Positions 18,571 to 27,102 of a stretch of DNA of 64,000 bases are shown here, one piece after another (the first letter of the stretch is position 1; every line of letters starts with the position of its first letter). Below the pieces are notes generated by a model. That model did not search any database. It was not told the DNA's origin and saw only the letters and a program-made list of their open reading frames with translations. Location of the stretch: positions 1-64,000 of the forward strand of contig NZ_JALJCL010000001.1 of the NCBI RefSeq assembly GCF_023698535.1. The letters are read 5' to 3'. Source of the DNA: Halorientalis regularis (GTDB lineage Archaea; Halobacteriota; Halobacteria; Halobacteriales; Haloarculaceae). The position numbers and the translations under genes were made by a program.

Positions 18571-18960
18571 TCAGTCCAGCCCGCTCTCCAAGTTCTCCAG
18601 GAGTTTCCCCACGAACAGCCCCATCCGCGGCGAGAGATCAGTCCCGTTGTCTGTCTCGGCCTCGCCGTCCCCCTCACCGGCGGTCCTCGTCGGCGACTCT
18701 GACGGATGTGTCCGGAGCATCTCGACGAACGACTCGCCGTGGGTCATCGCCTCCATCATGTCCACTACGTCGACGATCATCCCCTCGTCGGACGTATCGA
18801 GGTCGTCGTAGTACTCTTTCTCCCAGTCGGAGTACTCGATGGTCCAGGCGTGTCCGCCGACGGCGTCGATGATCCGGTCGAGCGCGCCGACTTCCAACCG
18901 GCCGTCACCGGTCTCGACGTATACGGTGCGGTCCTCGACGGTGGTCTCGTGACGGCGCAT
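18571..18960 (-). CDS. Conserved-looking acidic hypothetical protein
   Basis: A 129-residue protein of unknown family. It starts MRRHETTVEDRTVYVETGDG, a short beta hairpin, followed by 'WTIEYSDWEKEYYDDLD' and an amphipathic helical segment 'VVDMMEAMTHGESFVEMLRT'. Residues about 90-110 are a disordered acidic linker before a final helix 'MGLFVGKLLENLESGLD'. There are no membrane spans or metal ligands. It is convergent with the methyltransferase (24-bp gap) and divergent from the HerA-like ATPase. Confidence 0.7.
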   Translation of the reverse strand: MRRHETTVEDRTVYVETGDGRLEVGALDRIIDAVGGHAWTIEYSDWEKEYYDDLDTSDEGMIVDVVDMMEAMTHGESFVEMLRTHPSESPTRTAGEGDGEAETDNGTDLSPRMGLFVGKLLENLESGLD

Positions 18961-19032
18961 GGTGAACGGGTTCGGTATGTGTGTTCTTCACACCGCTTGG
19001 TAATATTGGTTCGGCCCGTGTCGGCGGTGGAA

Positions 19033-19060
19033 CCTCCGTCTGACGGCTGGCTGACGGAGG
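19033..19060. repeat. Perfect 8-bp inverted repeat upstream of the HerA-like gene
   Basis: CCTCCGTC and GACGGAGG flank a 12-bp spacer that contains a further GACGG, giving nested pairing. It ends immediately before a TATA-like attatg at 19061-19066, about 32 bp before the ATG at 19095. It could be an operator for the ATPase gene or for the divergent gene at 18960. No protein partner is suggested by sequence. Confidence 0.4.
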
Positions 19061-19094
19061 ATTATGTCGCCTCGGTGTGAGTACCCGACAAGCG

Positions 19095-20981
19095 ATGGGA
19101 GACGAGAAAGAGACAATCACTGTCGCCGAGTTGAGCGACGGCCCGCCGACGGGGACGACACCGAACGAGTCGGTCGACCTGCCGGTCGTCGAGATCCTGA
19201 CCGGGCGCGGGTTCGTCACCGGCAAGAGTGGCAGCGGGAAGTCCAACACGGCCAGCGTGATCGCCGAGAACCTGCTCGACGCCGGCTTCGGCATCCTCAT
19301 CGTCGACATCGACGGGGAGTACTACGGTCTGAAAGAGGCGTACGAGATCCTCCACGTCGGGGCCGACGAGGAGTGTGACATCCAGGTGACGACCGAGCAT
19401 GCCGGCAAGATCGCCTCGCTGGCGCTGGAACAGAACGTTCCCATCATCCTCGACGTGTCCTCGTTCCTCGACGAGGACGAGGCCGAGACCCTGCTGACGG
19501 AGGTCTCCAAACAGCTGTTCGCCAAGGAGAAGAAGCTGAAACAGCCGTTCCTGATGCTCGTCGAGGAGGTCCACGAGTGGATTCCCGAGAAGGGGTCGAT
19601 GACCGAAGCGGGCAAGATGCTGATCAAGGTCGCAAAACGCGGCCGGAAACACGGCCTCGGGATGGTCGGGATCAGCCAGCGGCCGGCCGACGTAAAGAAG
19701 GACTTCATCACGCAGTGTGACTGGCTGGTCTGGCACCGGCTGACCTGGAACAACGACACGAAAGTCGTCAGCCGCATCCTTGGCAGCGAGTACGCCGAGG
19801 CAGTCGAGGACCTGAACGACGGCGAGGCGTTCATGATGAACGACTGGACCGAGCGCGTCCAGCGCGTCCAGTTCCACCGCAAGCAGACCTTCGACGCCGG
19901 GGCGACCCCCGGACTGGACGACGTGGACCGACCGGACCTCAAGTCGGTGAGCTCGGATCTGGTCTCGGAACTCGAAGAGATCAGCGAGGAGAAACAGCGA
20001 ACCGAGGACCGCATCCAGGAACTCCGCGAGCAACTGGACGAGAAGAACTCCCGAATCGCGGAACTGGAAAAGGAGTTGCAGGACGCCCGCGATATGTCCC
20101 GGATGGCCGACCAGTTCGTCGACGCCCTGCTGGACACCGTGAAAGGCGTCAACCCCGGCCGCACCGAACAGGAGCGGATGCGCGAGCAACGACAACTGGC
20201 GGCCGGTGAACCGTCGGTCGACGATGCGCCAGACGGAACCACCAGTGAGGCCGCCACGGAGGAAGCGGCGGGTGACACGGCCGCCGACGACGACGACCCG
20301 GACCGCCAGCCGATGCCCGATTTCGGGGCGGAGGAGGCGGACAGGAGCACGGACGACGCGACGGCCGACGGCGACGGAACTGCGACGGCCGACGGTGGGG
20401 CGACAGCAGGACATAGCGGCGACGATTCCGACCCTGAATCGGATCCGGCCACGACCCCGACCTCGTTCTTCGAGGGACCACCTGGCGAGGACAGCGGGAC
20501 AGACGAGGCGATCAGCCGCAACGGCGAGGGTGACGACGCCGACGACGGCGACGTGGCGGCGGCGATGGCTGCGGTCGGAGACGACGAGGGGTTGAACGAC
20601 GGCGAGTCCGGCGAAGCGGTCTCCGTCGACGCCGACCCCTGGCCCGGCGAGGTACCGCCCGAAGGCGAAGAACTCGTCGAGCAATTGCGCCAGGCCATCG
20701 ACGCGATGCCGCCGAAGACGCGGGGCATGTTGCGGTACTACCGGAAGGAAGGCCCCGCCAAGCCCCTCGACGCGCACTTCGCCGGCGGCGGCGACGGCGA
20801 CCGCACCAGCGCGTACGCCCACAACCGCACCCTCCGGACCCACGGCTACATCGAACACGTGGGCCGTGGCTACTACGGCTATAGACTCTCCGACCTCGTC
20901 GAGGAGGAGGTCCCCGGCGAACCGGACGCCGACGAACTCGACGCGCTGGTGTCCGCCATCGAGGAAACGTTCGTGAAGTGA
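19095..20981 (+). CDS. HerA/VirB4-type ATPase with C-terminal winged helix
   Basis: A 628-residue protein. The N-terminal ATPase has a Walker A 'VTGKSGSGKSNTASVIAENL', 'ILIVDIDGEYYGL' and 'FLMLVEEVHEWIPEKGSM' (Walker B with Glu), then 'GMVGISQRPADVKKD' typical of DUF87/HerA-like translocases. A coiled coil (about residues 285-340) and a long acidic, low-complexity linker (about 370-530) lead to a winged-helix-like domain ('LRTHGYIEHVGRGYYGYRLS'). Family members move DNA or remodel nucleoprotein; no NurA partner is adjacent. GTG 19077 is a possible earlier start, but ATG 19095 fits the upstream TATA-like element better. Confidence 0.85.
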   Translation: MGDEKETITVAELSDGPPTGTTPNESVDLPVVEILTGRGFVTGKSGSGKSNTASVIAENLLDAGFGILIVDIDGEYYGLKEAYEILHVGADEECDIQVTTEHAGKIASLALEQNVPIILDVSSFLDEDEAETLLTEVSKQLFAKEKKLKQPFLMLVEEVHEWIPEKGSMTEAGKMLIKVAKRGRKHGLGMVGISQRPADVKKDFITQCDWLVWHRLTWNNDTKVVSRILGSEYAEAVEDLNDGEAFMMNDWTERVQRVQFHRKQTFDAGATPGLDDVDRPDLKSVSSDLVSELEEISEEKQRTEDRIQELREQLDEKNSRIAELEKELQDARDMSRMADQFVDALLDTVKGVNPGRTEQERMREQRQLAAGEPSVDDAPDGTTSEAATEEAAGDTAADDDDPDRQPMPDFGAEEADRSTDDATADGDGTATADGGATAGHSGDDSDPESDPATTPTSFFEGPPGEDSGTDEAISRNGEGDDADDGDVAAAMAAVGDDEGLNDGESGEAVSVDADPWPGEVPPEGEELVEQLRQAIDAMPPKTRGMLRYYRKEGPAKPLDAHFAGGGDGDRTSAYAHNRTLRTHGYIEHVGRGYYGYRLSDLVEEEVPGEPDADELDALVSAIEETFVK

Positions 20982-20997
20982 CTGCTGTCGTCGCCGG

Positions 20998-21708
20998 CTA
21001 CGCTTTCTCCAGTGCGGTCCGGTAGTAATAGGCGTCGTGTGGCCGCCGCACGTCGGCGACGCGCCAGACGGTCTTCGCGGCCGCCTCACGGAGTCGGTCG
21101 GGACTCACGAGTCGGAAGAGCAGGGTCGGGTCCACCGTCCCGTCGTACTCGTAGGTGACGACGCGGAACGCGAGGCCGGGCGTGGGATCGGCCCGGAAGC
21201 CGAGCATGTCCGGGGCACCCTCGTCGGTCGGGTCGTACCCATCGACGACCACCGTTCCGTCGGCCGTCGTGACGGCGGCGAGGTCGTCGAGCAGCGACCG
21301 CAGGCCCTGCATCGATTTCGACAGCCCGAGTTGCGTGCCGACACAGAGCACCGACCGAAAGCGGTCCCGCGCGAACCGCTCGGGGAGGGCAAACATATCG
21401 CCCCGTCGCACATCTGTGACACCGCGTTCGTCCATCAGCGTCACGAGCGCCGGATCGACGTCCAGCGCGACCGTCTCGAACCGGTCCTGGAAGTGGAGGC
21501 TGTCGCGGCCGGCCCCGGCACCGAGGTCCAGCAGGGGACCGTCGAGCCACGTTGTGACCCAGTCGGCGGCCGGTTCGTCCGGAAACTCGCCGAAGTAGAA
21601 GTCCTCGACCGGGTGGACCTTGCTCGCCTCGCCATCGCGCTGGTGGAGCGGCGTCTCCCGCTCGCCGCGGTACTGATCCAGCAGGGCCTGTCCGAACGCA
21701 CTGGGCAT
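20998..21708 (-). CDS. Class I SAM-dependent methyltransferase
   Basis: A 236-residue protein. 'PLLDLGAGAGRDSLHFQDRF' is motif I, 'VALDVDPALVTLMDERGVTD' binds the SAM ribose, and 'VRRGDMFALPERFARD' and 'SVLCVGTQLGLSKSMQGLR' follow. The C-terminal third is beta-rich with 'GLAFRVVTYEYDGTVDPTL', fitting a small-molecule methyltransferase. Acceptor unknown. It is convergent with the HerA-like ATPase, stops 16 bp apart. It is unrelated in detail to the methyltransferase at 17929. Confidence 0.85.
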   Translation of the reverse strand: MPSAFGQALLDQYRGERETPLHQRDGEASKVHPVEDFYFGEFPDEPAADWVTTWLDGPLLDLGAGAGRDSLHFQDRFETVALDVDPALVTLMDERGVTDVRRGDMFALPERFARDRFRSVLCVGTQLGLSKSMQGLRSLLDDLAAVTTADGTVVVDGYDPTDEGAPDMLGFRADPTPGLAFRVVTYEYDGTVDPTLLFRLVSPDRLREAAAKTVWRVADVRRPHDAYYYRTALEKA

Positions 21709-21789
21709 GGCAGTGAGTCGGAGCGAGCCGACTAATGGCTGAGGATTTACGCCAGTCGAGTCGGCGCTGGGGGTCCGGGAGCGGACCGT

Positions 21790-23115
21790 TCACCTCACGA
21801 CCGATTCGAGACAGTCGAGATACCGGTCGGTGAACGACGTGGCGGCGTCGGCGTCGAACGTTCGTCGCCAGTAGCGGCCAGTGAGGTGGATCGTTCCGCC
21901 GACGGTGGCGACGCCGATCCCCACTGGAGCCAGCGTGAACGACGGCGGCGAGAACCAGAGCGTCGGGTCGTCGTCGGGGATGAATCCCGGCCACGGGGCG
22001 GGCATCCGGCCGAGATTCGACAGCACGGCGGTGTCGACGAACCGACGACCGAGTCCGTCCAACAGTTCCGGCACCCACTCCTTCAGGCCGACGGGCGTCC
22101 CTGACGGGAGGAGTTTGGCCACCTCGTGCGGTATCGTGGTCCGGTCGCGGTCTTTGACTCGACGGGTCTGCTCCACGACGGTCCGCAGGGTCGTCCCTGT
22201 GCCCCGTCTATCCCGTCGTCGGGTACTCACGCTGGCGATGGTCGTGAACATCCCGACCACGTCGTAGAACCACTCCCTGGGGCGCAGGTTCAGTGGCATC
22301 ATCACGCTGATCCGTCGGGCTGGCTCCCCGTGCTCCCGGTTCCAGGCCTCGATACAGCGGTGAAGTGCCGCCAGCAACACGTCGTTGACCGTCGCCCCCT
22401 CCGACCGCTCTCCCAGCACCCGTTCGGTTAAGTCGGCGTCGAGCCGTCGCCGCTCGAACAGCCAACCCTCGGTCTCGACGCCCCCGTTTCCCGCGATTCG
22501 GGCCGGTTCTCTGAGCGTGGTTCCGAGAGAGCGGAGGCCGTCGCCCAGCAGCTTCAGGGCGGTACGTGGACTCGTCGGACCGGCGTCCCCGACCGCCGCG
22601 CGAGCCGTCCCAAGGTCCACCGATGGGGCGTCGAGGGCTTCACCGCGGTAGGCGCGACACACCGAGCGGACGAACCGCGCGCACCCCACGCCGTCGGCGG
22701 CGACGTGGTTCGAGCAGATCAGCACGCGGTCGCCGTCGGCCTGCCCGTCGCCGCGACCGACGAGGATCCGGAACGGCAACTCCGCAGTTGGATCGAATCG
22801 CTCGCGGTAGAACGCTGACGTCTCGCTCGCAGACAGGTCATCGGCGACGGTAACGGTCCCGGGCGGGAGCTCCGAGATTGCCCCGGGAACGACCCAGTGA
22901 CAGCGACCGTCCCGCCCGTCGGACTCGTCGTGCGGTCGTCTGCGTGCACGGGCGAGCGGGTGGACGTTACAGGCCGTGACGACGGCCGCCCGGAGACGGG
23001 CTGGGTCGATCCCCGCCGTCGTCTCGACCTCGAACTGGACGTTCCAGGGTCCGTGCATGCGCTCGATGTAGAAGATCGCCTCTTCCAGCGGCGTGAACGG
23101 AACCGTCTCGGTCAT
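21790..23115 (-). CDS. Stand-alone condensation-domain-like acyltransferase
   Basis: A 441-residue protein of the CoA-dependent acyltransferase/condensation superfamily. The key motif is 'ICSNHVAADGVGCARFV' (HxxxDG, residues about 150-165). It is preceded by 'FDPTAELPFRILVGRG' and followed by 'LLAALHRCIEAWNREHG', 'ISVMMPLNLRP' and 'VLSNLGRMPAPWPG', all typical of condensation/WS-DGAT-like folds. It probably transfers an acyl group to an alcohol or amine. No NRPS or carrier-protein gene is nearby, so it is not part of a visible assembly line. The substrate is unknown. Confidence 0.75.
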   Translation of the reverse strand: MTETVPFTPLEEAIFYIERMHGPWNVQFEVETTAGIDPARLRAAVVTACNVHPLARARRRPHDESDGRDGRCHWVVPGAISELPPGTVTVADDLSASETSAFYRERFDPTAELPFRILVGRGDGQADGDRVLICSNHVAADGVGCARFVRSVCRAYRGEALDAPSVDLGTARAAVGDAGPTSPRTALKLLGDGLRSLGTTLREPARIAGNGGVETEGWLFERRRLDADLTERVLGERSEGATVNDVLLAALHRCIEAWNREHGEPARRISVMMPLNLRPREWFYDVVGMFTTIASVSTRRRDRRGTGTTLRTVVEQTRRVKDRDRTTIPHEVAKLLPSGTPVGLKEWVPELLDGLGRRFVDTAVLSNLGRMPAPWPGFIPDDDPTLWFSPPSFTLAPVGIGVATVGGTIHLTGRYWRRTFDADAATSFTDRYLDCLESVVR

Positions 23116-23190
23116 CGGTGACTCGTCACTGTCTCCGTCTCGGGCTCCGGTCCTGATTTATTTGCGGCTTCAGGACGAGCCGTTTGCCCG

Positions 23191-23763
23191 TTATCCTCCG
23201 GTTCCGGCCTCCGGCCGGACGAGCCACAGCGCCTCGGCCAGTCCACCGGCGATCCAGCCCCCGAGGTGGTGGTCGGTGATCCGGACGCAGAAGAAACTCC
23301 CCGTCAGGAAGCCCCGGGTGTACAGGACCAGCGCGAGCACGGCGATTGCCCCGCCGAGGATCGCTCGCACCGCGTCCGCGTCTCCACATCCGGTCACGAC
23401 CGCCGCGGCGCGGACGAACGTGGCCGCGATCAGCCCGGCCACTGCGAGGCTGGCCCCAACACCGTGAGCGGAATAGAGGATCGGGAACAGGATCGAGACG
23501 GGAACGTGCGCGGCGAGGATCACGACGAGGACGCACTCATCACTCGTCAGGGCCGTCAACACCCCGCCAAACAGCAGGAATAGGACCATGTTCCCCAGGT
23601 AGTGGCACAGTCCCTCGTGCATGAACAGACTCAGCACGTGGGCGTTGGCGAGGTTGACGAGCGAGGCGAGCGGGCCCCACACCCCGAACGCGGGAATCCG
23701 GACCAGCTGGATGCCCGCAAGCGTGAAGACCCCCGCGACGCCGAAGGCGGTCAGCACCGTCAC
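23191..23763 (-). CDS. Rhomboid-family intramembrane protease
   Basis: A 190-residue polytopic membrane protein. 'FMHEGLCHYLGNMVLFLLFGG' matches the rhomboid TM2 signature (H...H...N). 'HGVGASLAVAGLIAATFV' matches TM4, with G-A-S-L where most rhomboids have GxSG, so the nucleophilic Ser is present but the following Gly is Leu. 'DHHLGGWIAGGLAEALW' supplies the TM6 catalytic His. It is expected to cleave membrane proteins within the bilayer. The start is uncertain: GTG 23763 is used, and the frame is open further upstream without an ATG. Confidence 0.75.
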   Translation of the reverse strand: MTVLTAFGVAGVFTLAGIQLVRIPAFGVWGPLASLVNLANAHVLSLFMHEGLCHYLGNMVLFLLFGGVLTALTSDECVLVVILAAHVPVSILFPILYSAHGVGASLAVAGLIAATFVRAAAVVTGCGDADAVRAILGGAIAVLALVLYTRGFLTGSFFCVRITDHHLGGWIAGGLAEALWLVRPEAGTGG

Positions 23764-23937
23764 CGGCAGGTAGTCCCGGACCGTCGGTCCGCCGCTGCCG
23801 TCCCAGTCTGCTCGCGCTCGTCCGGTACAGTTCGGCGGACGGTGTACCCCTGCTTCGCTCCGAGCCGTCGCTCACAGACGCGCACACTCACAGCGGTCAC
23901 AAAAGTGTCGCTGAATCGAACAGGTCGATGCGAGCGG

Positions 23938-25038
23938 TTACATCAGGCCGAAGCGAGCGGCCCAGATGTAGTTCCCCTCGTTGATCGCCCGTGCGAGTGC
24001 CGTAATGTCGCCGTCGATGCGGACGCCCCGCCCGTCCGTTCGCACCGCTGTGTAGTCGACCGCAGCGGGCTCCCAGACGATTTCCTGATCGCCGCCGTCT
24101 GCTCTGAGGGCACCCTCGTCCGTGACCCCGAACCGGTCGCGAGCCTCGGTTGCTGTGGCCTCGTCCTCGAACGTGTAGAGTTCGACCTTCCGCTCGGTCT
24201 CGAAGTCGATTGCGACGGACTTCGACACGGCGTCGATCCACGCGTCGTCGTCGAGCTGGTAAGTGTGGAGCATGTCCAGCTCCGAGAGTCGGCTGACGGG
24301 GTGGTCACCGAGGTCGACGGAGGAGCCAGCGCGCTCGACTGCGCCGGTCAGGTGGCCGTAGTTTCTCTCTCCCGGCTCTTCGGATAGGCTCCCGATCTGG
24401 TCGACTAGGACGCCGTCCTCCAGCGCGTAGGTACTGCTGACGAACTGCTCGGATTCGTTGTAGGTATTGAGCGTTTTCGTGACCGAGACGGAATCGACCT
24501 GTTTGAACGTCCGCCCGTGGTTCGACATGTACTCTTTCAGTTCTTTTTTGCTGTCCGAATCGGGCAGCTCGTACACCGTGAGGTGTTTCAGGGATTCTTC
24601 GTCGTCTCCCGTCTGGATCGTCATCGACGCCATCGCGGGGATCCCCTTACTGTGGTGCCAGGACTCGCCCTCCTGCTCGACGACGAAGGGGCTGCCGCCG
24701 GCGATTACATCTCTCGGCACCAGCGGGTAGTCGGACCGGTCCGCGGGCTGTGGCGCGGGTTGGCCGTACCACTCGGTGAACGCCGACCACGGAACATCCT
24801 CCATTTCGCCGACAGCGCTGTAGATGCTGCTGAAGTCGGCATAGCCGGACGCGACTGCCTGGTCCATCCTCGTCGGTGTGATCCATGAGGCCGGTTGCAG
24901 AGAGACATCCCGCTCGTCCTCGCCCAGAATCCCGAGATCGAGACAGCCCGCGAGACCGGCGGCCGCTGCCGCACTACCCAGCCCTTGGAGTGCCCTTCGC
25001 CGGGAGAACCCCTGGCGGTCAGGTGCGTCATCGTCCAT
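23938..25038 (-). CDS. Tat-exported lipoprotein of unknown function
   Basis: A 366-residue protein beginning MDDDAPDRQGFSRRRALQGL, a twin-arginine signal. The hydrophobic stretch 'SAAAAAGLAGC' ends in a lipobox Cys, so it is exported folded and lipid-anchored, as is common in haloarchaea. The body is acidic, with many Ser/Thr and strand-rich segments ('ESLKHLTVYELPDSDSKKEL', 'VELYTFEDEATATEARDRFG'), and no motif I can name. The frame is open upstream to 25296, but that part lacks haloarchaeal composition and the Tat signal fixes the start at ATG 25036-25038. Confidence 0.8.
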   Translation of the reverse strand: MDDDAPDRQGFSRRRALQGLGSAAAAAGLAGCLDLGILGEDERDVSLQPASWITPTRMDQAVASGYADFSSIYSAVGEMEDVPWSAFTEWYGQPAPQPADRSDYPLVPRDVIAGGSPFVVEQEGESWHHSKGIPAMASMTIQTGDDEESLKHLTVYELPDSDSKKELKEYMSNHGRTFKQVDSVSVTKTLNTYNESEQFVSSTYALEDGVLVDQIGSLSEEPGERNYGHLTGAVERAGSSVDLGDHPVSRLSELDMLHTYQLDDDAWIDAVSKSVAIDFETERKVELYTFEDEATATEARDRFGVTDEGALRADGGDQEIVWEPAAVDYTAVRTDGRGVRIDGDITALARAINEGNYIWAARFGLM

Positions 25039-25159
25039 ATGGACCCGGGACGACACGCGCGAACGAAAAGGGTTCGTGATCGCTCGGACCGCCGAAGGAC
25101 ACGCGAGGCCGACTCCGAGGATACCCTCCGGGCCCGGGAATCGCGACGCTTCCGGACTA

Positions 25160-25807
25160 TCAGGCCACCGGGTCCACGAGGTCTTCCAGCGCCGCCCTCG
25201 GGTCGTCGGCCTTGGCGACGCCACTGGCGAGCAGGACGCCCTCGGCACCGAGGTCCTGTGCGGACGCCAGGTCCTCACCGGTGGAGATGCCAGCACCGCA
25301 GAGCACGTCCACGGAGGCGTCGACGGCGGCCGCGGCGTCGACGGCGTCCCGGACGATGTCGGGATCGGCCTTGCTGACGGGTGTGCCGGTCCCGATCAAC
25401 TCCGGCGGTTCGACGGCGACGGCGTCGGGGCCCAGCGCCGCGGCGGCGGCGATCTGATCGGGGTCGTTGGCACAGACGATGGTCTCGAAGTCGACGCGTT
25501 CGGCGGCGTCGAGGCTCGCGTCGAGGTCGGCGAGTTTCAATCGGTTCTCGGAGTGGTTCAGCAGGGCCCCGACCGCGCCCGCGTCGGCGGCGGCCTCAGC
25601 GAGCGTCGAGCCGGTGTGACTGCCGTGCTCGACGGGGCTGACGTGCTGAACCCAGGTCTCGACGCCGGTGTCGGCCACGGCCGAGAGGTGGGCGGCCTGC
25701 GGTGCGATGGCGATTCGGACGCCAGTGGACTCGCTGACCTCGTGGGCCGCGGTCGCGACCGCGACGGGGTCACACGGGTACGCCTTCAGGTTGACGAGGA
25801 CGAACAT
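25160..25807 (-). CDS. tpiA: Triosephosphate isomerase
   Basis: A 215-residue archaeal-type TIM, shorter than bacterial enzymes. It shows '[13 protein letters not shown]' (N and K of the active site), '[20 protein letters not shown]', '[11 protein letters not shown]' (catalytic His), '[15 protein letters not shown]' (catalytic Glu and flexible loop) and '[21 protein letters not shown]' (phosphate binding). It interconverts DHAP and glyceraldehyde-3-phosphate. ATG 25805-25807 gives the conserved N-terminus; an in-frame start 27 bp upstream would add nothing conserved. It is divergent from the HalX response-regulator gene. Confidence 0.96.
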   Translation of the reverse strand: MFVLVNLKAYPCDPVAVATAAHEVSESTGVRIAIAPQAAHLSAVADTGVETWVQHVSPVEHGSHTGSTLAEAAADAGAVGALLNHSENRLKLADLDASLDAAERVDFETIVCANDPDQIAAAAALGPDAVAVEPPELIGTGTPVSKADPDIVRDAVDAAAAVDASVDVLCGAGISTGEDLASAQDLGAEGVLLASGVAKADDPRAALEDLVDPVA

Positions 25808-25871
25808 AGCGAGAGGGGCGACCGCGGCGTGCATAAAGGGTGGGAGTTCGGCACGGTGAGTCGGAGGGCCG

Positions 25872-25879
25872 TTTTAATA
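25872..25879 (+). promoter_or_regulatory. TATA box of the HalX regulator gene
   Basis: The sequence ttttaata is centred 27 bp before the GTG at 25902. This supports a leaderless transcript and that GTG as start, although a second GTG lies at 25911. Confidence 0.6.
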
Positions 25880-25901
25880 CGCCGGGGCCAGTACGATTGC
25901 A

Positions 25902-26477
25902 GTGATAGTCGTGTCATCGCCAACTTCGGAGGCGACGGTGCTGGTCGCGGAGGACGAACAGCACCTCGCTGACCTCTACACCGACTACCTGGCCGAACAC
26001 TACGAGGTGCTGACGGCCTACGGCGGGGAAGACGCAATCGAGGTCCTCCACGACGACACTGTCGAGGTCGACGTGGCACTGCTCGACCGTCGGATGCCCG
26101 ACCTCTCGGGCGACAAGGTCCTCGCGGATATCAACGAGAACGGGTCGGACTGCCGGGTCGCGATGGTGACCGCGGTCAACCCAGGCTTCGATATCATCGA
26201 CATGGGCTGTGACGACTACCTCGTCAAACCGGTCTCCCGGGACGACCTGCTCGACGTAGTCCACCGCCTGCTCAAGTTGTCCGAGTACAGCGAGAAACAC
26301 CAGCAGCTCACCTCCAAGAAACTGAAACGCAACGTCCTCAAGGTCGAGAAGAGCGCCGCGGAACTAGAACGGAGCGACCAGTTCGAGCGTCTGACCGCCG
26401 AGATAGACGGGCTCGAAGCCGAGCTAGACGAGATCGGCGAGGACCTCTCTATCGAAGATGTCCAGCGTCACATCTAG
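25902..26477 (+). CDS. HalX-domain response regulator
   Basis: A 191-residue protein. The receiver domain shows 'TVLVAEDEQHLADLYTDYL' (acidic pocket), 'VDVALLDRRMPDLSGDKVL' (phosphoacceptor Asp), 'VAMVTAVNP' (switch Thr) and 'CDDYLVKPVSRDDLLD' (conserved Lys). The C-terminal HalX region ('LLKLSEYSEKHQQLTSKKLK', then a coiled coil) is the haloarchaeal output module of unknown mechanism. It presumably relays signals from an unlinked histidine kinase. Its last codons overlap the convergent MBF1 gene by 4 bp. Confidence 0.9.
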   Translation: MIVVSSPTSEATVLVAEDEQHLADLYTDYLAEHYEVLTAYGGEDAIEVLHDDTVEVDVALLDRRMPDLSGDKVLADINENGSDCRVAMVTAVNPGFDIIDMGCDDYLVKPVSRDDLLDVVHRLLKLSEYSEKHQQLTSKKLKRNVLKVEKSAAELERSDQFERLTAEIDGLEAELDEIGEDLSIEDVQRHI

Positions 26478-27037
26478 GAGTCTTTTCGCTGTACCACGTC
26501 GCCCAGCGTGTACTCACCGTCACTGGAGCCGCCGCTCCACTCCGTGTCGTCGGCGCTCCCGCCACCCTCGGTCAGGACGATGTCGAGTTCACTTTCGAGT
26601 TTCTGCTGCACCGAGTCGCTCGGAAGGGTGTCACCGAGTTCGAGTTTGCGGATGAGACTGGCCTTCTCGTTGAGCTGATTGGCCAGTTCCTCCTGGTTCA
26701 GTCCCGCGTTCTCCCGGGCCTGTCGGATGCGCTGGTCGTAGTCCTGTGCCACTTCGTCCATCTCGTCGAACATGTCGCGGCGGCGACCGCCACCACCACC
26801 ACCGCCACCCGACGAAGCGCTCGTCCCGGAGCTCGATCCACCGCTGGACCCCGAACTCACCGAGTCCGAGCCGGAGGAACCGCTCGTCGAGTATTTCGTG
26901 GACGAGCTAGAACTGCTCTCGGTGCGGACCTCGGTGCCGAAGTCGGCACAGTCGTCGCACACGTCGAGTTCCGCGCCCTCGACTTTCACCGTGTTCGGCG
27001 AGGCCGTATCGGCGCCGCACATCTCACACTGGACCAT
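26474..27037 (-). CDS. Multiprotein bridging factor 1 (aMBF1)
   Basis: A 187-residue protein. The N-terminal zinc ribbon is CEMCGADT...CDDC. A long Ser/Gly-rich linker (about residues 40-90) contains a run of eight Gly, and a Cro/C1-type HTH follows ('YDQRIRQARENAGLNQEELA', 'NEKASLIRKLELGDTLPSD'). It acts as a transcription coactivator or ribosome-associated factor. The Gly/Ser linker is longer than in most archaeal MBF1. ATG 27037 is supported by the TATA box at 27062-27068, 28 bp upstream. Confidence 0.92.
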   Translation of the reverse strand: MVQCEMCGADTASPNTVKVEGAELDVCDDCADFGTEVRTESSSSSSTKYSTSGSSGSDSVSSGSSGGSSSGTSASSGGGGGGGGRRRDMFDEMDEVAQDYDQRIRQARENAGLNQEELANQLNEKASLIRKLELGDTLPSDSVQQKLESELDIVLTEGGGSADDTEWSGGSSDGEYTLGDVVQRKDS

Positions 27038-27061
27038 GAGTGACTCTTCGCCGTGCCCGTG

Positions 27062-27068
27062 TATAAAT
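27062..27068 (-). promoter_or_regulatory. TATA box of the MBF1 gene
   Basis: Plus-strand tataaat is centred 28 bp upstream of the MBF1 ATG at 27037, the spacing for a leaderless haloarchaeal transcript. Confidence 0.65.
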
Positions 27069-27102
27069 CGTACGCCAGGCGACACAGCCGTCGAGACGGC
27101 CG

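Noticed and set aside
19062-21089. 675-codon minus-strand open frame opposite the HerA-like ATPase
   Set aside because: The sense strand encodes Walker motifs. The opposite frame has no recognisable domain and overlaps a real methyltransferase end.
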